Source: Oscillatoriales cyanobacterium (lineage in GTDB: Bacteria > Cyanobacteriota > Cyanobacteriia > Cyanobacteriales > Microcoleaceae). From it: a stretch of 64,000 bases of DNA. Positions within the stretch are counted from its first letter, which is position 1. Every line of letters starts with the position of its first letter. The DNA is taken from NCBI GenBank assembly GCA_004292955.1, contig RDXX01000037.1:62001-126000 (forward strand), in the 5' to 3' direction. Positions 1 through 9,821 of this stretch are shown here, piece after piece. Below the pieces are notes generated by a model. It was not told the DNA's origin. It saw nothing but the letters and a program-made list of their open reading frames with translations, and did no database searches. The translations under genes and the position numbers were made by a program.

Positions 1-243
1 TCTTTCTTTGTTTCTGGGAATTACGCAAAGTCTAAGAAACCGGTTTCTGAGAAAATATCTGCTGGGTAGCAAAACATTTCGAGAGAAACCGGGTTTCTTT
101 TAATTATGCAAAGTCTCAGAAACCGGGTTTCTGAGAAAATATCTATTGGATGGCAAAACATTTCTAGAGCAACGGGCTTTCGGCTAACTATCCATCAGGT
201 TAAGAAACCCGACTCTAATATCAAATTCAAAACAATAATAGAA

Positions 244-351
244 CTAATTGCGTTTAACAGAAGGCGGATTGGTGAAACGCAACCAAGTTGCTAAAGTAGC
301 TACGGCGAAAACTGAAGCCAAGCCGAACGTCAAGAAAGTTTCAAAGGCTGA
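244..351 (-). CDS. small single-TM protein (MSAFETFLTFGLASVFAVATLATWLRFTNPPSVKRN)
   Basis: 36-aa segment of ORF 244..432 starting at an internal Met, with one hydrophobic helix; family not recognised. Confidence 0.35.
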   Translation of the reverse strand, partial: SAFETFLTFGLASVFAVATLATWLRFTNPPSVKRN

Positions 352-490
352 CATAATACTGTTCCTCTTTATTTGAGCGATCGAGTAAATCTTTTCCTTT
401 TTCTTTATATCAGCCTCAATCAATTTCTTCAACCTGTCCGGACATAAAGTATTTACTACTTTACAATGTAAAATATTTCTTTACAAAAAG

Positions 491-1129
491 TTACAGTCTT
501 CCCAGATTACTCATAATATCGAGCAATTCCTGAGGCCGTTCAATCAAAAAATCGGGATTGTGTGCAGCCAAAACTTCCTGAGAATTAAAACCCCAACTTA
601 CCGAAATTACCTTAATACCAGTTTTTCTAGCAGCATCTATATCTCGGATTTCATCTCCTACATACACGACTTCTTCAGGATTTATATGCTCTTTTTTCAG
701 CCATTTATTAATAACTTTATGTTTGCCAAAAGTTGAACCCGAGTAAATAAAGCTGAAAGTGTTTTGCAACCCGTTGATTTCTAGCAAGGCTAAGACATTC
801 TCTTGGGAATTAGAGGTGATAATCCCCAATTGAAAGCCAAGGTTTTTTAACTCTAGCAAAACTTCTTTAATTCCCGCAAATAATTCAATTTTAGGAATTT
901 CACTGCGTAACTCTGCTTTCAATTTTCTAATCAGCAGCGGGAATTTGAAGATAGAAATGCCAGAATACCGGAGGATTTGCCAAGAAGTTAAGTTGCTTAA
1001 TTGAGCGAGTTCATCTTTTGTCGCAGACTTAAAGCCGAATTCTGCTGACAAACGGTTGGTGATGTTCAGAAGAATATCGATTGTATCTGCTAAAGTACCG
1101 TCAAAATCAAAAATAATTACTTTGGTCAT
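491..1129 (-). CDS. HAD-superfamily hydrolase (phosphoglycolate phosphatase-like)
   Basis: N-terminal FDFDGTLADT, central TSNS, C-terminal VGDEIRDIDAARKTGI motifs. Confidence 0.85.
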   Translation of the reverse strand: MTKVIIFDFDGTLADTIDILLNITNRLSAEFGFKSATKDELAQLSNLTSWQILRYSGISIFKFPLLIRKLKAELRSEIPKIELFAGIKEVLLELKNLGFQLGIITSNSQENVLALLEINGLQNTFSFIYSGSTFGKHKVINKWLKKEHINPEEVVYVGDEIRDIDAARKTGIKVISVSWGFNSQEVLAAHNPDFLIERPQELLDIMSNLGRL

Positions 1130-1207
1130 TGGGGAAGATTAAATCACGAGGGGGAAATCTCTTCTATATTACTCATTGCCTTTTGATTGTTAACGCAAAA
1201 AAAAGAT

Positions 1208-1278
1208 AGCAACGGCGGGAATCGCACCCGCATCTCCCGGTATACTCCAGGGAATTCTACCATTTAAACTACGTTGCT
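1208..1278 (-). tRNA. tRNA-like gene with a non-canonical anticodon arm (identity uncertain)
   Basis: Reverse complement AGCAACG TA GTTTAAATGGTAGAAT ... GCGGGTGCGATTCCCGC CGTTGCT: perfect 7-bp acceptor and 5-bp T stem, D arm present; anticodon arm CCCTG GAGTATA CCGGG has a T/C mismatch and no U33; T-run directly downstream. Confidence 0.6.
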
Positions 1279-1455
1279 GGTGGCAGCGAACCGAATCAAA
1301 CGGTTGTCTCTCGCCTTGACAAGCGAATTTCTGGATGTGGTACCCGCCACGTGATTTATCCGTGGAATCAATCCCAAATCGAAAATCTAAAATCCTCTCT
1401 TCCCCCGAATTTATCCGTGGGGTCGCCTCTAAAAGAGCTACGCTGCCCCATTGCA
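1279..1455 (-). ncRNA. tRNA-like or structured RNA with interrupted body and genomically encoded CCA
   Basis: Reverse complement starts GGCAGCGTAGCTC and ends AACCGTTTGATTCGGTTCGCTGCCACCA: complementary GGCAGCG/CGCTGCC ends, T-arm-like stem-loop, CCA; TATAAT just upstream of the start. Confidence 0.4.
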
Positions 1456-1710
1456 TTATACATTTTAAATGCAACTATTTGAGAATTGCCAAGCTGACAA
1501 ACTCTAGACATAAATAACTATCAAGTAGGGTGTGTCAGTTGCGATAATTGTTATTTCCTGCCAACCATCTCAAAACTGACGCACCATTTTTTCTTGGTAG
1601 GTTCGTTTGCAGACATCGATTTTAAAAGAAGGAAGTTCGGCAACGAGCAATGTACGGGATGTAACGGATGTCAGAAAGAAGGAAAAAAAGACTGAAACTA
1701 CTGACAACTA

Positions 1711-2694
1711 TCAACTGTCAACTGTCAACTGACTATTAATTTGATTTGCTTTCGCATTCCGCCGCAACATTTCGGGTTTAATTCGCCGCAGCGCCGAAGC
1801 TGTAAATCGGCGGTTCCATTCTTCATCGGAAATCTCCGCTAATTCTGCAAGTGTCGGTGCTATGTTTTCAGGATAAGGCTCAAATTCTGCAACATCCGTT
1901 GGTTTGGCAAATCGCTGATTCCAGGGACAAACATCTTGACAAATGTCGCAACCTGCTACCCAACCTTGTAAATTAGATGCAATTTCGTCGGGCAGTTTTT
2001 CGGCTCGATTCTCGATCGTATGATAAGCTATGCACCGATCGGCATTCACGACAAAAGGCTCAGTAATTGCCCCCGTCGGACAGGCCTCAATGCAGCGAGT
2101 GCAAGTACCGCAATGTTCGGTGTGTGGCGCATCCGGCTCTAACTCGATATTAGTCAAAATTTCGCCCAAAAACACCCAAGAACCGTATTCTCGCGAAATT
2201 ACATTACCATTTTTAGCCATCCAGCCAATCCCCGCCCGCTGGGCCCACACTTTATCCTGAACCGGCCCGGTATCAGCATAATACCGTGCTTCAATTCCTT
2301 CGCCTTGCGATCGCACCCAATTTGCTAACAGCTTCAGTTTTTTGTGCAAAATTTTGTGGTAATCCCGCCCCCAGCCGTAGCGAGAGATTTTAGCATACTC
2401 TCTGACTGCATCGTCCCCCCCCTCCAACGGGGGATTCTCGGGGCGTTGGTGAGGCGTGTAGTAATTGAGGGCGACACATATTAATGACTGCACATCTGGC
2501 ACGAGCGATCGAATATCCAGCCGTTTCGGGTTAGCCATCCATGCCATATCCGCCTGATAACCCTTGTCCAGCCAAGCCTGCAATCTTTGTTTTTCTCGAT
2601 CGACATCTGCGTCTGCTGAGGCGATCCCGACTTTGTGAAATCCCAACTCTAGGCCTTTTTGCTTAATGCGATCGCTATTAATTGTTATTTTCAT
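1711..2694 (-). CDS. queG: epoxyqueuosine reductase QueG
   Basis: CGTCTRCIEACPTGAI and CDICQDVCPWNQRF Fe-S motifs, typical N-terminus; start chosen at the internal Met (MKITINSDRIKQKG). Confidence 0.92.
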   Translation of the reverse strand: MKITINSDRIKQKGLELGFHKVGIASADADVDREKQRLQAWLDKGYQADMAWMANPKRLDIRSLVPDVQSLICVALNYYTPHQRPENPPLEGGDDAVREYAKISRYGWGRDYHKILHKKLKLLANWVRSQGEGIEARYYADTGPVQDKVWAQRAGIGWMAKNGNVISREYGSWVFLGEILTNIELEPDAPHTEHCGTCTRCIEACPTGAITEPFVVNADRCIAYHTIENRAEKLPDEIASNLQGWVAGCDICQDVCPWNQRFAKPTDVAEFEPYPENIAPTLAELAEISDEEWNRRFTASALRRIKPEMLRRNAKANQINSQLTVDS

Positions 2695-2905
2695 CGGATA
2701 AAAAACCATATCACAAAATGGGCTATAAGTCTATTAATATTTAGACTGATTTTACGACAGAATTCATAATACTTTCACAATCTTTATATTTATAAATTTG
2801 AACTGTAATTTGTCAAAAACGTTACATAATTTTAATTAAGGGAGAATTCGATTCGCACATCTCAAGTACGGAAATCAAACCTACAGCGAATCCCACAGTA
2901 TAAAC

Positions 2906-3868
2906 ATGGCAGTTAGCATTCAATCAGCTCAATCTATTTTCTCGAACACCGAGATTGCTAGTGCTGTTCCGGCCACCACGGACTCGTTCTACAAACTCAG
3001 CGTTGAAGACCAACTCGCACTGCTCTGGTATGCTTACACGGAAATGGGCATTTCCATTACCGCAGCAGCCCCCGGAGTAGCCAGCATGGCGCTGGTTGAA
3101 GGCGTCCTGGGCGAAATCAAACAGATGTCGCCGGCTGCTCAAAGCAAAACCATGTTTGACCTAGCCAGCAACGCCGACACCACCATCGGCCGGATTTACA
3201 CTTCATTGCGCGTCAATACTAAACTCGGTTTCTGGTACGAGTTGGGACAGTTGATGAAACAGGGCGCTGTCGCTCCCATCCCTGCTGGCTATCAAATGTC
3301 TCCCGAAGCAACCCAAGTCCTTGAAACCATCAAGAAGCTCGATCCGGGTCAACAAATTACTGTACTTCGCAACACCGTAGTTCACATGGGCTACGATCCC
3401 GATTTCAGCCAAGAATACGGCAAACGCTCTGCTCCTCGCAGCACTCCAACCGCTGTAGCAGAGCGGGTGAAAACCCAGATTGAGGGTATCAGCGAGCAAA
3501 CTGTGCTCAGCTACATCGACAACATGAACGCCTTCGACTTCACCCCAGCCGTCGGTTTATTTGCTGAAGACGGTGCTCTCCAACCGCCTTTCCAAAAGCC
3601 GATCGTCGGTCGCGAAGCTATCCTCAACTATATGCGGGAAGAGTGCATCGGCCTGAAAATGCTGCCCGAGCGAGGTGTGTCGGAGCCTGCTGAAGATGGC
3701 TACCGCCAAGTGAAAGTCACGGGTAAAGTCGAAACTCCTTGGTTCGGCGCCAATGTGGGTATGAACATCGCGTGGCGGTTTATGCTCGATCCTCAAGGTC
3801 AAATTTTCTTTGTGGCGATCGACTTGTTGGCTTCTCCTAAGGAATTGATGAATTTGATGCGCAAATAG
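2906..3868 (+). CDS. ocp: orange carotenoid protein
   Basis: Full-length two-domain OCP: NTD ...EDQLALLWYAYTEMG..., CTD ...GALQPPFQKPIVGREAIL...TPWFGANVGMNIAWRF...FVAIDLLASPKEL. Confidence 0.97.
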   Translation: MAVSIQSAQSIFSNTEIASAVPATTDSFYKLSVEDQLALLWYAYTEMGISITAAAPGVASMALVEGVLGEIKQMSPAAQSKTMFDLASNADTTIGRIYTSLRVNTKLGFWYELGQLMKQGAVAPIPAGYQMSPEATQVLETIKKLDPGQQITVLRNTVVHMGYDPDFSQEYGKRSAPRSTPTAVAERVKTQIEGISEQTVLSYIDNMNAFDFTPAVGLFAEDGALQPPFQKPIVGREAILNYMREECIGLKMLPERGVSEPAEDGYRQVKVTGKVETPWFGANVGMNIAWRFMLDPQGQIFFVAIDLLASPKELMNLMRK

Positions 3869-4208
3869 CATCTTCTTGTTTAACAAAGACTCTACAGCAA
3901 CCCAGATGCCACGAGGTGTCTGGGTTTAGTTGATTTGAGATTTGAGATTTTTCGATTTTTGATTTGAGATTTGAAGGATTCAAGGATTGGGAATGGCTGA
4001 TGGCATAAGGGTTTGCGACTTGCCTACAGTTGCATTATTTTTGGTAACTGGTACAATTTCGGTCGATCGGCCTCAAAGCTCCAGGAGGCGCATAGCATTA
4101 TTGATTTTTTTTAGATAAAATTTATGACCCTAGCTATATCTTTTGATGGATTTGCTGTGACCAAGAGAATGATTACATTAGATTCATTCATCTCCAATCA
4201 TTTCTTAT

Positions 4209-4640
4209 ATGACCGCCACAACTCGACCTATTTTAACTCGCTCTATAAATATCGTCGGTCTCACAAAGCCTGCGCTAGAGCAATATTTTGAAACTTTTAA
4301 CGCGGGCGATTTTGAAGCGACCGCTAATTTGTTTGCTGAGGACGGGGTTCTGCACGCGCCCTTTGAAGAGCCAATTATCGGCAAAAGCTCGATCGCCCGT
4401 TATCTAAAAACAGAAGCGCCAGGAATGCATCTCGAACCCCAGCAAAGTGCAAGCAAAATTTTAGAAGATGGCACAGTTGAAATTCAGGTCAGCGGCCGGG
4501 TGCAAACTCCCGCATTTGGTATTAATGTCGGATGGGTTTTTCTGCTCAATTTTCAGCAAGAAATTCTTTCTGTTACCGTCAAACTCTTAGCGTCTCCCCA
4601 AGAATTGCTGACTCTGCGACCTAAGAAATTCGGTTCTTAA
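4209..4640 (+). CDS. OCP C-terminal domain homologue (CTDH-like, NTF2 fold)
   Basis: Similar to OCP CTD: LFAEDGVLHAPFEEPIIG...VQTPAFGINVGWVFLL...VKLLASPQELL. Confidence 0.85.
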   Translation: MTATTRPILTRSINIVGLTKPALEQYFETFNAGDFEATANLFAEDGVLHAPFEEPIIGKSSIARYLKTEAPGMHLEPQQSASKILEDGTVEIQVSGRVQTPAFGINVGWVFLLNFQQEILSVTVKLLASPQELLTLRPKKFGS

Positions 4641-5218
4641 TATAGGAATTATCCAGGGAGTGAGGCACAAATTGGTAATTGGTAATTGCCAAGAAAGCGA
4701 CCGCAATGAAATTGTTTTATAGTGAGGAATAACCTCATCTCCAGAGGGAGCATCCCAATGAATGCAAAAAAGCAATTTTTTTACAGTGCTATCCCCGAAA
4801 AGCGAGTGTTGAATATATCGCTCTTCGGGGACAGCACTATAAAATCAAAACTGAGAGGCTCCCATCTATCTAAGCATAGCCAACGCTATAGAAAGCCGAT
4901 TTTTTCAGTATTTATCAGCCCGCAACAGTACCTAGAGCAACCGCAGCCGACAGCTAAAACGTTGTTATGTTATACGATTTATAAAAAGTATTGGTACATA
5001 ATTGTTGGGGATGAGTAAAACGAGGAGTTGTTTGCTTAACTCGCGATAGAGGTGCGTCGCTACTCTAAAAGTCGCTTTTCTTTACGGATTTTTAATAGCG
5101 ACGCACCCTACAGCTACTGTTGCTTGTTTCTTCTTAATTCTTTCTTCTTCCTTCGGCTCTACAATCTTAGAGTCTGGTTAGAGAGGGACGAGATTGCAAG
5201 AAAAAGTGGCTGTCACCG

Positions 5219-5364
5219 CACGGTGCGACAGACAACCACTAGAATCAAAAACATTGTCAATCACTAATGACTAATGACTAATGACTAAACGGTGCGACAG
5301 ACAACCACTAGAATCAAAAACATTGTCAATCACTAATGACTAATGACTAATGACTAATGACTAA
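5219..5364. repeat. two tandem copies of a ~68-bp unit plus TAATGAC heptamers
   Basis: acggtgcgacagacaaccactagaatcaaaaacattgtcaatcactaatgacta... appears twice in succession. Confidence 0.9.
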
Positions 5365-5787
5365 TTAAGATTTTTCCGGCAAACTCGCTTCCAACTTCAG
5401 ACAGTTACGACCGTCTAATTGCAAAGTGTAGTCCACCCGATCCATAAGTCGGCTCATAATCAGCCAGCCATAGCCACTTTCTTGTTTAGCTTCCGGCCTC
5501 GGGGGACTGTAAGTATCCATTTCGTAACCTTTACCGTAATCCCAAATTTCTAAACCAATATCCCGATTTTTTAAATTCAAGCGAATTAAAACTGGCAGAT
5601 TGGGTTGATCTTTGTGAGCATGGCGGATCACGTTAGAATAGGCTTCTGCTAACACCAAGCGCAAACGATTCGACTGACGCGGCCAATCGACGTGCTCTCC
5701 TAGCTCAACTTCCAAACTGCTCAGCAACCAATTTTCAACTATTGTTAAAAACCGCAAGTCGCTTGGCACATGAAGCTCAGTATTCAT
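5365..5787 (-). CDS. anti-sigma-factor-type ATP-binding protein (RsbW/HATPase_c)
   Basis: LRLVLAEAYSNVIRHAHKD, IWDYGKGYE, ESGYGWLIMSRLMD. Confidence 0.85.
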   Translation of the reverse strand: MNTELHVPSDLRFLTIVENWLLSSLEVELGEHVDWPRQSNRLRLVLAEAYSNVIRHAHKDQPNLPVLIRLNLKNRDIGLEIWDYGKGYEMDTYSPPRPEAKQESGYGWLIMSRLMDRVDYTLQLDGRNCLKLEASLPEKS

Positions 5788-6662
5788 AAAAAAATCCCGT
5801 AAGTTTGAAAACCCTGTGTCTTCAGACCAGGTTTGACACTCGAGCGGGCTAAAGCCGCTGAGATTCTACTGACAGAATTAGACAAAGGGTGTGACCTAAA
5901 TCTAATCTCGTTACGACCGTCAAGCGCCGTCTACTTAGTCACTCATCGTCAAGCGATAGTTACTAGCTAATGATTGTTGTTTCTAATGCTTTCAGAATCC
6001 ATCACTAAGCCAAGACGCGGTACGCTCGACATCCTGCCATTATTAGCTCTTTTTGTGTTGCCTCTCAATAGGCGTACTAAGTTGCAGGGATTTCTCCGAT
6101 ACTAGGATGTTTCAAGACGTAGATGTTTTTGTTCTTACTCACAATCTAAATTGTATCATACTACGAAGAACACGGGGACTAAAGTCCTCCGCGTCGCTTT
6201 CCTAGGAAGGACTAAAGTCTCTGAGTTTCCCGCATCCCGTATTAGTTTTATGAAACATGACGCACCAAATTTATCTGGCGTTAATATTTGCCGCTACATA
6301 GAGGATACTCAATGGCGGGCGATCGATGCAATACAATTTTTTTGAAAGCCTCGATCGCAAAGCATCAGTTAAAAGTTAGGCATTTACCCCGCCCAAAAAA
6401 CGGATACCGTGCCACTTACCACCGTCGTGGAGAGATCCAAATTTTAGAGGAAAGTTCAAGCTCCCGCGATTGAATGCGAGAGTCAAATCTCAAATCTCAA
6501 ATCTCAAATCGACTGACGCGCTAGTTCTGTAACTTTTGCCGTTAGCGAAGCTTGCAGAAGAGCATCGCCCGCGTTCTCTGTATTAATCTGTAGGCCCTAA
6601 ACTGACGGCTGGAGTTTTTGAGACCCAAAGCCCCCGACTCTTCGTCGGCATGACTGACAGAT

Positions 6663-8336
6663 TCAGAGAACCTCCAGAGAGAGTATGGTTTGGTCGTCTT
6701 CCTGAACGGGATTGTCAGCTCGGATGTAAGCCAACAAATTGTCCAAGTTGAAAGAACCAGGCTCTTGAATCAAAAGTTGCCAAAGCCCTTCTTGTTGTAG
6801 CATAGAACGGGTTTCTTCGCCCCCTGCGACCGCCTTAGTGGTCACGCTAGCTTCAGTAATCCCGTCACTTGTCAGCAGAAATACATCTCCTGACTTTAAT
6901 TCGATCGCACCAGCTTTACCTTTCCAGACTGGCAATATCCCCAAGGGAATACCGCGAGCTTTGAGGAAATTCGGCTCTGCTGGCGTTGCACCGCTAGCTG
7001 CTTGAGCTTTCACCTCTGAGTTAGACCAAACGATCGGATAAATGTGACCAGCATTAGCAAAAGCCAGGTGTCCTGTTGACGGAGTGTAACGAGCTACAAC
7101 CATTGTAATAAAATGGTTGTTGCCGATCAGATCGTCAGCCATACTGCTGTTCATATTCTGCATCACTCTCTCGGGTTCGGGAGAAACTTCTTGAGAAAGT
7201 TCGCGCCGCATCACCGAAATCGCGCTAGCCATAAATAGAGCAGCCGGAACACCCTTACCGGAAACATCTCCCACAGCTATCCAAATATCCCCTTGAGAGT
7301 GGACGTAGACCTCAAAAAAGTCGCCGCCAACTTCCCGCGCGGGATAGCAACAAGCTTGCACCCTGACAGTTTCAAAATCCGGCCAACTTTGGCGCAACAA
7401 GTTTGTTTGGATTTGGCGGGCCACCTCCAACTCGTTTTGCATCTGATTGGCTAAATCCAGAGTGCGCTGATAGAGCTTAGCTTGAGACAGGGCGAGAGCA
7501 GCTTGAGCTGCTACACCTTCTATTAACTCTATCTCTTCTCCCGACCAAGGGTTAGTGCCACCTTGCTGACACAGGGCTAGTACCGCCAGCAAGTCTTGCT
7601 GATAAGTTAGGGGCACAGCAATCTCAACCGAGTTACCGTCAGCCCCACTGTTGGCGCTGACTTGAGTTTGGCGGCTGGCTACGGCTTGAACCAGCAAATT
7701 TTCATCAAAAGAAAAGCTGCTAGGTTCGGCGTTTTGGGCTTGGTAGGGAAAGGTACTGGGTAATAGTCGATCGACCTCTACCGGCCGCAGCATACAATAG
7801 TTGGCCTCAAAAGTTTGACCTACGGTTTGAACAATAGTTTGTACCATACTAGAGTAATCTAGCGACCCGCGAATCACGCCCATCACCTCATTAAACAGAG
7901 ATTCCTTGCGTAAAGCGCGGCGCAGTGCAACGCTGCGCTGCTTGTAGTATTTGTAAGTTTCTGACGCTTGATTGATAACTGATTTGAGCTCTTCAGGATT
8001 CCACGGTTTGGTGATGTACTTGAAAACTTGACCTGCATTAATTGCTTCTACCAAGTCTTCAACATCGGTGTATCCTGTCAGCAGAATCCGAATCGTATCA
8101 GGAAAGCGATCGACTGTTTTCCCCAAGAACTCGGTACCATTCATTTCTGGCATCCGCTGGTCAGATATAATCACCGCCATCTCGCCCTGTTCGTCTAGAA
8201 CGGACAGGGCGCTGAGGGCGCTATCTGCTTTGTAAACCTGAAAATCGCGTCGAAACGTCCGGTACAGCAAATCCAAGTTGTCGGGTTCGTCATCGACTAC
8301 CATTAGTTTCAGTTTGCTTCCATCTCCCCGACTCAT
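6663..8336 (-). CDS. response regulator-GAF-PP2C (SpoIIE/RsbU-type) phosphatase
   Basis: REC domain (VVDDEPDNLDLL...ISDQRMPEMNG...YITKPW), then GAF-like region, then SpoIIE motifs (GGDFFEVY, VGDVSGKGVPAALFMA). Confidence 0.93.
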   Translation of the reverse strand: MSRGDGSKLKLMVVDDEPDNLDLLYRTFRRDFQVYKADSALSALSVLDEQGEMAVIISDQRMPEMNGTEFLGKTVDRFPDTIRILLTGYTDVEDLVEAINAGQVFKYITKPWNPEELKSVINQASETYKYYKQRSVALRRALRKESLFNEVMGVIRGSLDYSSMVQTIVQTVGQTFEANYCMLRPVEVDRLLPSTFPYQAQNAEPSSFSFDENLLVQAVASRQTQVSANSGADGNSVEIAVPLTYQQDLLAVLALCQQGGTNPWSGEEIELIEGVAAQAALALSQAKLYQRTLDLANQMQNELEVARQIQTNLLRQSWPDFETVRVQACCYPAREVGGDFFEVYVHSQGDIWIAVGDVSGKGVPAALFMASAISVMRRELSQEVSPEPERVMQNMNSSMADDLIGNNHFITMVVARYTPSTGHLAFANAGHIYPIVWSNSEVKAQAASGATPAEPNFLKARGIPLGILPVWKGKAGAIELKSGDVFLLTSDGITEASVTTKAVAGGEETRSMLQQEGLWQLLIQEPGSFNLDNLLAYIRADNPVQEDDQTILSLEVL

Positions 8337-8607
8337 GCTATTCCCTACTCCTAGGCGAATTAATCAGGTCTAAAACTAGCTTGTCAAGTACCCTTGGCTG
8401 ATTGGGCCGAGCCGAATCAGGATCAGGGGTTCGGGTTTCATAGGTCAGTGCCATGTTAGTGATACCACAAGGAAGTTCGGAACTTGCATCCGGTCGCGGC
8501 CTGACCAGAAAGAATTGGTTTAAAGCCCCAAGGTTGAGCGGGAGAAATTAAAATCAGACTATTCATTACTCCAATCCTCGGACTTCCTTCTTAGAGGTCG
8601 CCCTCAA

Positions 8608-8639
8608 CTGTCAACTGTCAACTGTCAACTGTCAACTGA
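8608..8639. repeat. TCAACTG heptamer short tandem repeat
   Basis: tcaactgtcaactgtcaactgtcaactg. Confidence 0.9.
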
Positions 8640-8690
8640 ACAGACCTCGCCGCCTTTGAGAGCTCGTCCTTTATTCCCGTTACAGCCGAA

Positions 8691-9593
8691 TCAAGTTAAT
8701 TTTTCTGCCAGTCTGAGCTTAGCAGAACGAGAGCGGGGATTTCTAGCTAGTTCGTCGGATTGTGGCACGATCGGCTTTTTTGTCAGTACCTGCAAACACT
8801 CTGTTGCTCTCAACTGGTGCTTGACCGGCCTGTCTTCGAGACTGTGAAAAGTAATAATTCCAATTCTCCCACCGGGTTTTAACCATTTAGGCGCTTGGTT
8901 GAGGAAAGTGTCTAAAGACGCTAGTTCGGAGTTGACAGCTATTCTCAAAGCTTGGAAAGTGCGGGTGGCGGGATGGATTCTACCGTTGCGCTGCTTGGGT
9001 GGGAAGGTAGAGGCGATCGCACCTGCGAGCTCTGTAGTAGTTTCAAAAGGACGCGATTGCACAATCCGCCTCGCGATGCGCCGCGACAGTCGTTCCTCGC
9101 CGTACCTGTAAATAATATCTGCTAGTTTAACTTCTTCCCAGTGATTGATAATCTCTTCTGCGGTCAAAGATTGCTGCTGGTTCATACGCATATCTAGTTG
9201 AGCTGGATGGCGAAAACTAAAGCCTCGTTCCGGTGTATCGAACTGAGCAGAGCTAACGCCCAAGTCTGCTATAATACCATCAAATTTGGCATCAGGAGAC
9301 TGATATTGGGCAAAATTGCCGTGCCAAAACTCGACGGGCGAGTTGGCAAATCGGGATTGGCAAAAACGGATGGCTTCTGTATCGCGATCGATCGCCACCA
9401 CCGTCACATCAGGGGCCGCCGCCAAAATCAAACTCGTGTGTCCGCCGCCCCCAAGCGTCGCATCCAAATAGCGCCCGCCGGCACGCACAGCTAAACCCGC
9501 AATTAACTCACTTCCCAAAACAGGAACGTGATAGGTGTCAACACTGACATCCGATCCAGGGGTATCCTTTTCAGATAGCTCGATATCCTTCAT
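8691..9593 (-). CDS. rsmH: 16S rRNA (cytosine(1402)-N(4))-methyltransferase RsmH
   Basis: [51 protein letters not shown]. Confidence 0.95.
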   Translation of the reverse strand: MKDIELSEKDTPGSDVSVDTYHVPVLGSELIAGLAVRAGGRYLDATLGGGGHTSLILAAAPDVTVVAIDRDTEAIRFCQSRFANSPVEFWHGNFAQYQSPDAKFDGIIADLGVSSAQFDTPERGFSFRHPAQLDMRMNQQQSLTAEEIINHWEEVKLADIIYRYGEERLSRRIARRIVQSRPFETTTELAGAIASTFPPKQRNGRIHPATRTFQALRIAVNSELASLDTFLNQAPKWLKPGGRIGIITFHSLEDRPVKHQLRATECLQVLTKKPIVPQSDELARNPRSRSAKLRLAEKLT

Positions 9594-9627
9594 AATCTAT
9601 AAAAGTGAAACAAAAATCAACAATAGT

Positions 9628-9690
9628 CAGTTGTCAGTTGTCAGTTGTCAGTTGTCAGTTGTCAGTTGTCAGTTGTCAGTTGTCAGTTGT
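9628..9690. repeat. TCAGTTG heptamer short tandem repeat
   Basis: successive tcagttg units between rsmH and ndhH. Confidence 0.95.
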
Positions 9691-9821
9691 TCTCAGTTCC
9701 TAGTTAGAAAGTTTTTTTGCTAATGAGCAATGACCTGTTTGAGCAATTACCACTGACCAATGCCCAATGCCCAATGACCAATTACCAATGACCAATTACC
9801 TATTACCAATTACCTATTATT

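Noticed and set aside
1279-1455. Group I intron in a tRNA
   Set aside because: The interrupting segment is too short and no P/Q/R/S core could be recognised; reported only as a tRNA-like unit.
1279-1455. tmRNA
   Set aside because: No tag-peptide reading frame or G-U acceptor signature was found.
1190-1474. 94-aa ORF on the minus strand
   Set aside because: It overlies the tRNA-like RNAs and is better explained by them.
4722-5267. ORFs 4722..5018 and 5052..5267
   Set aside because: They cover hairpin-rich intergenic DNA and show no recognisable protein features.
9535-9723. ORF with SQLSVVSCQLSVVSC
   Set aside because: Translation of the TCAGTTG heptamer repeat.
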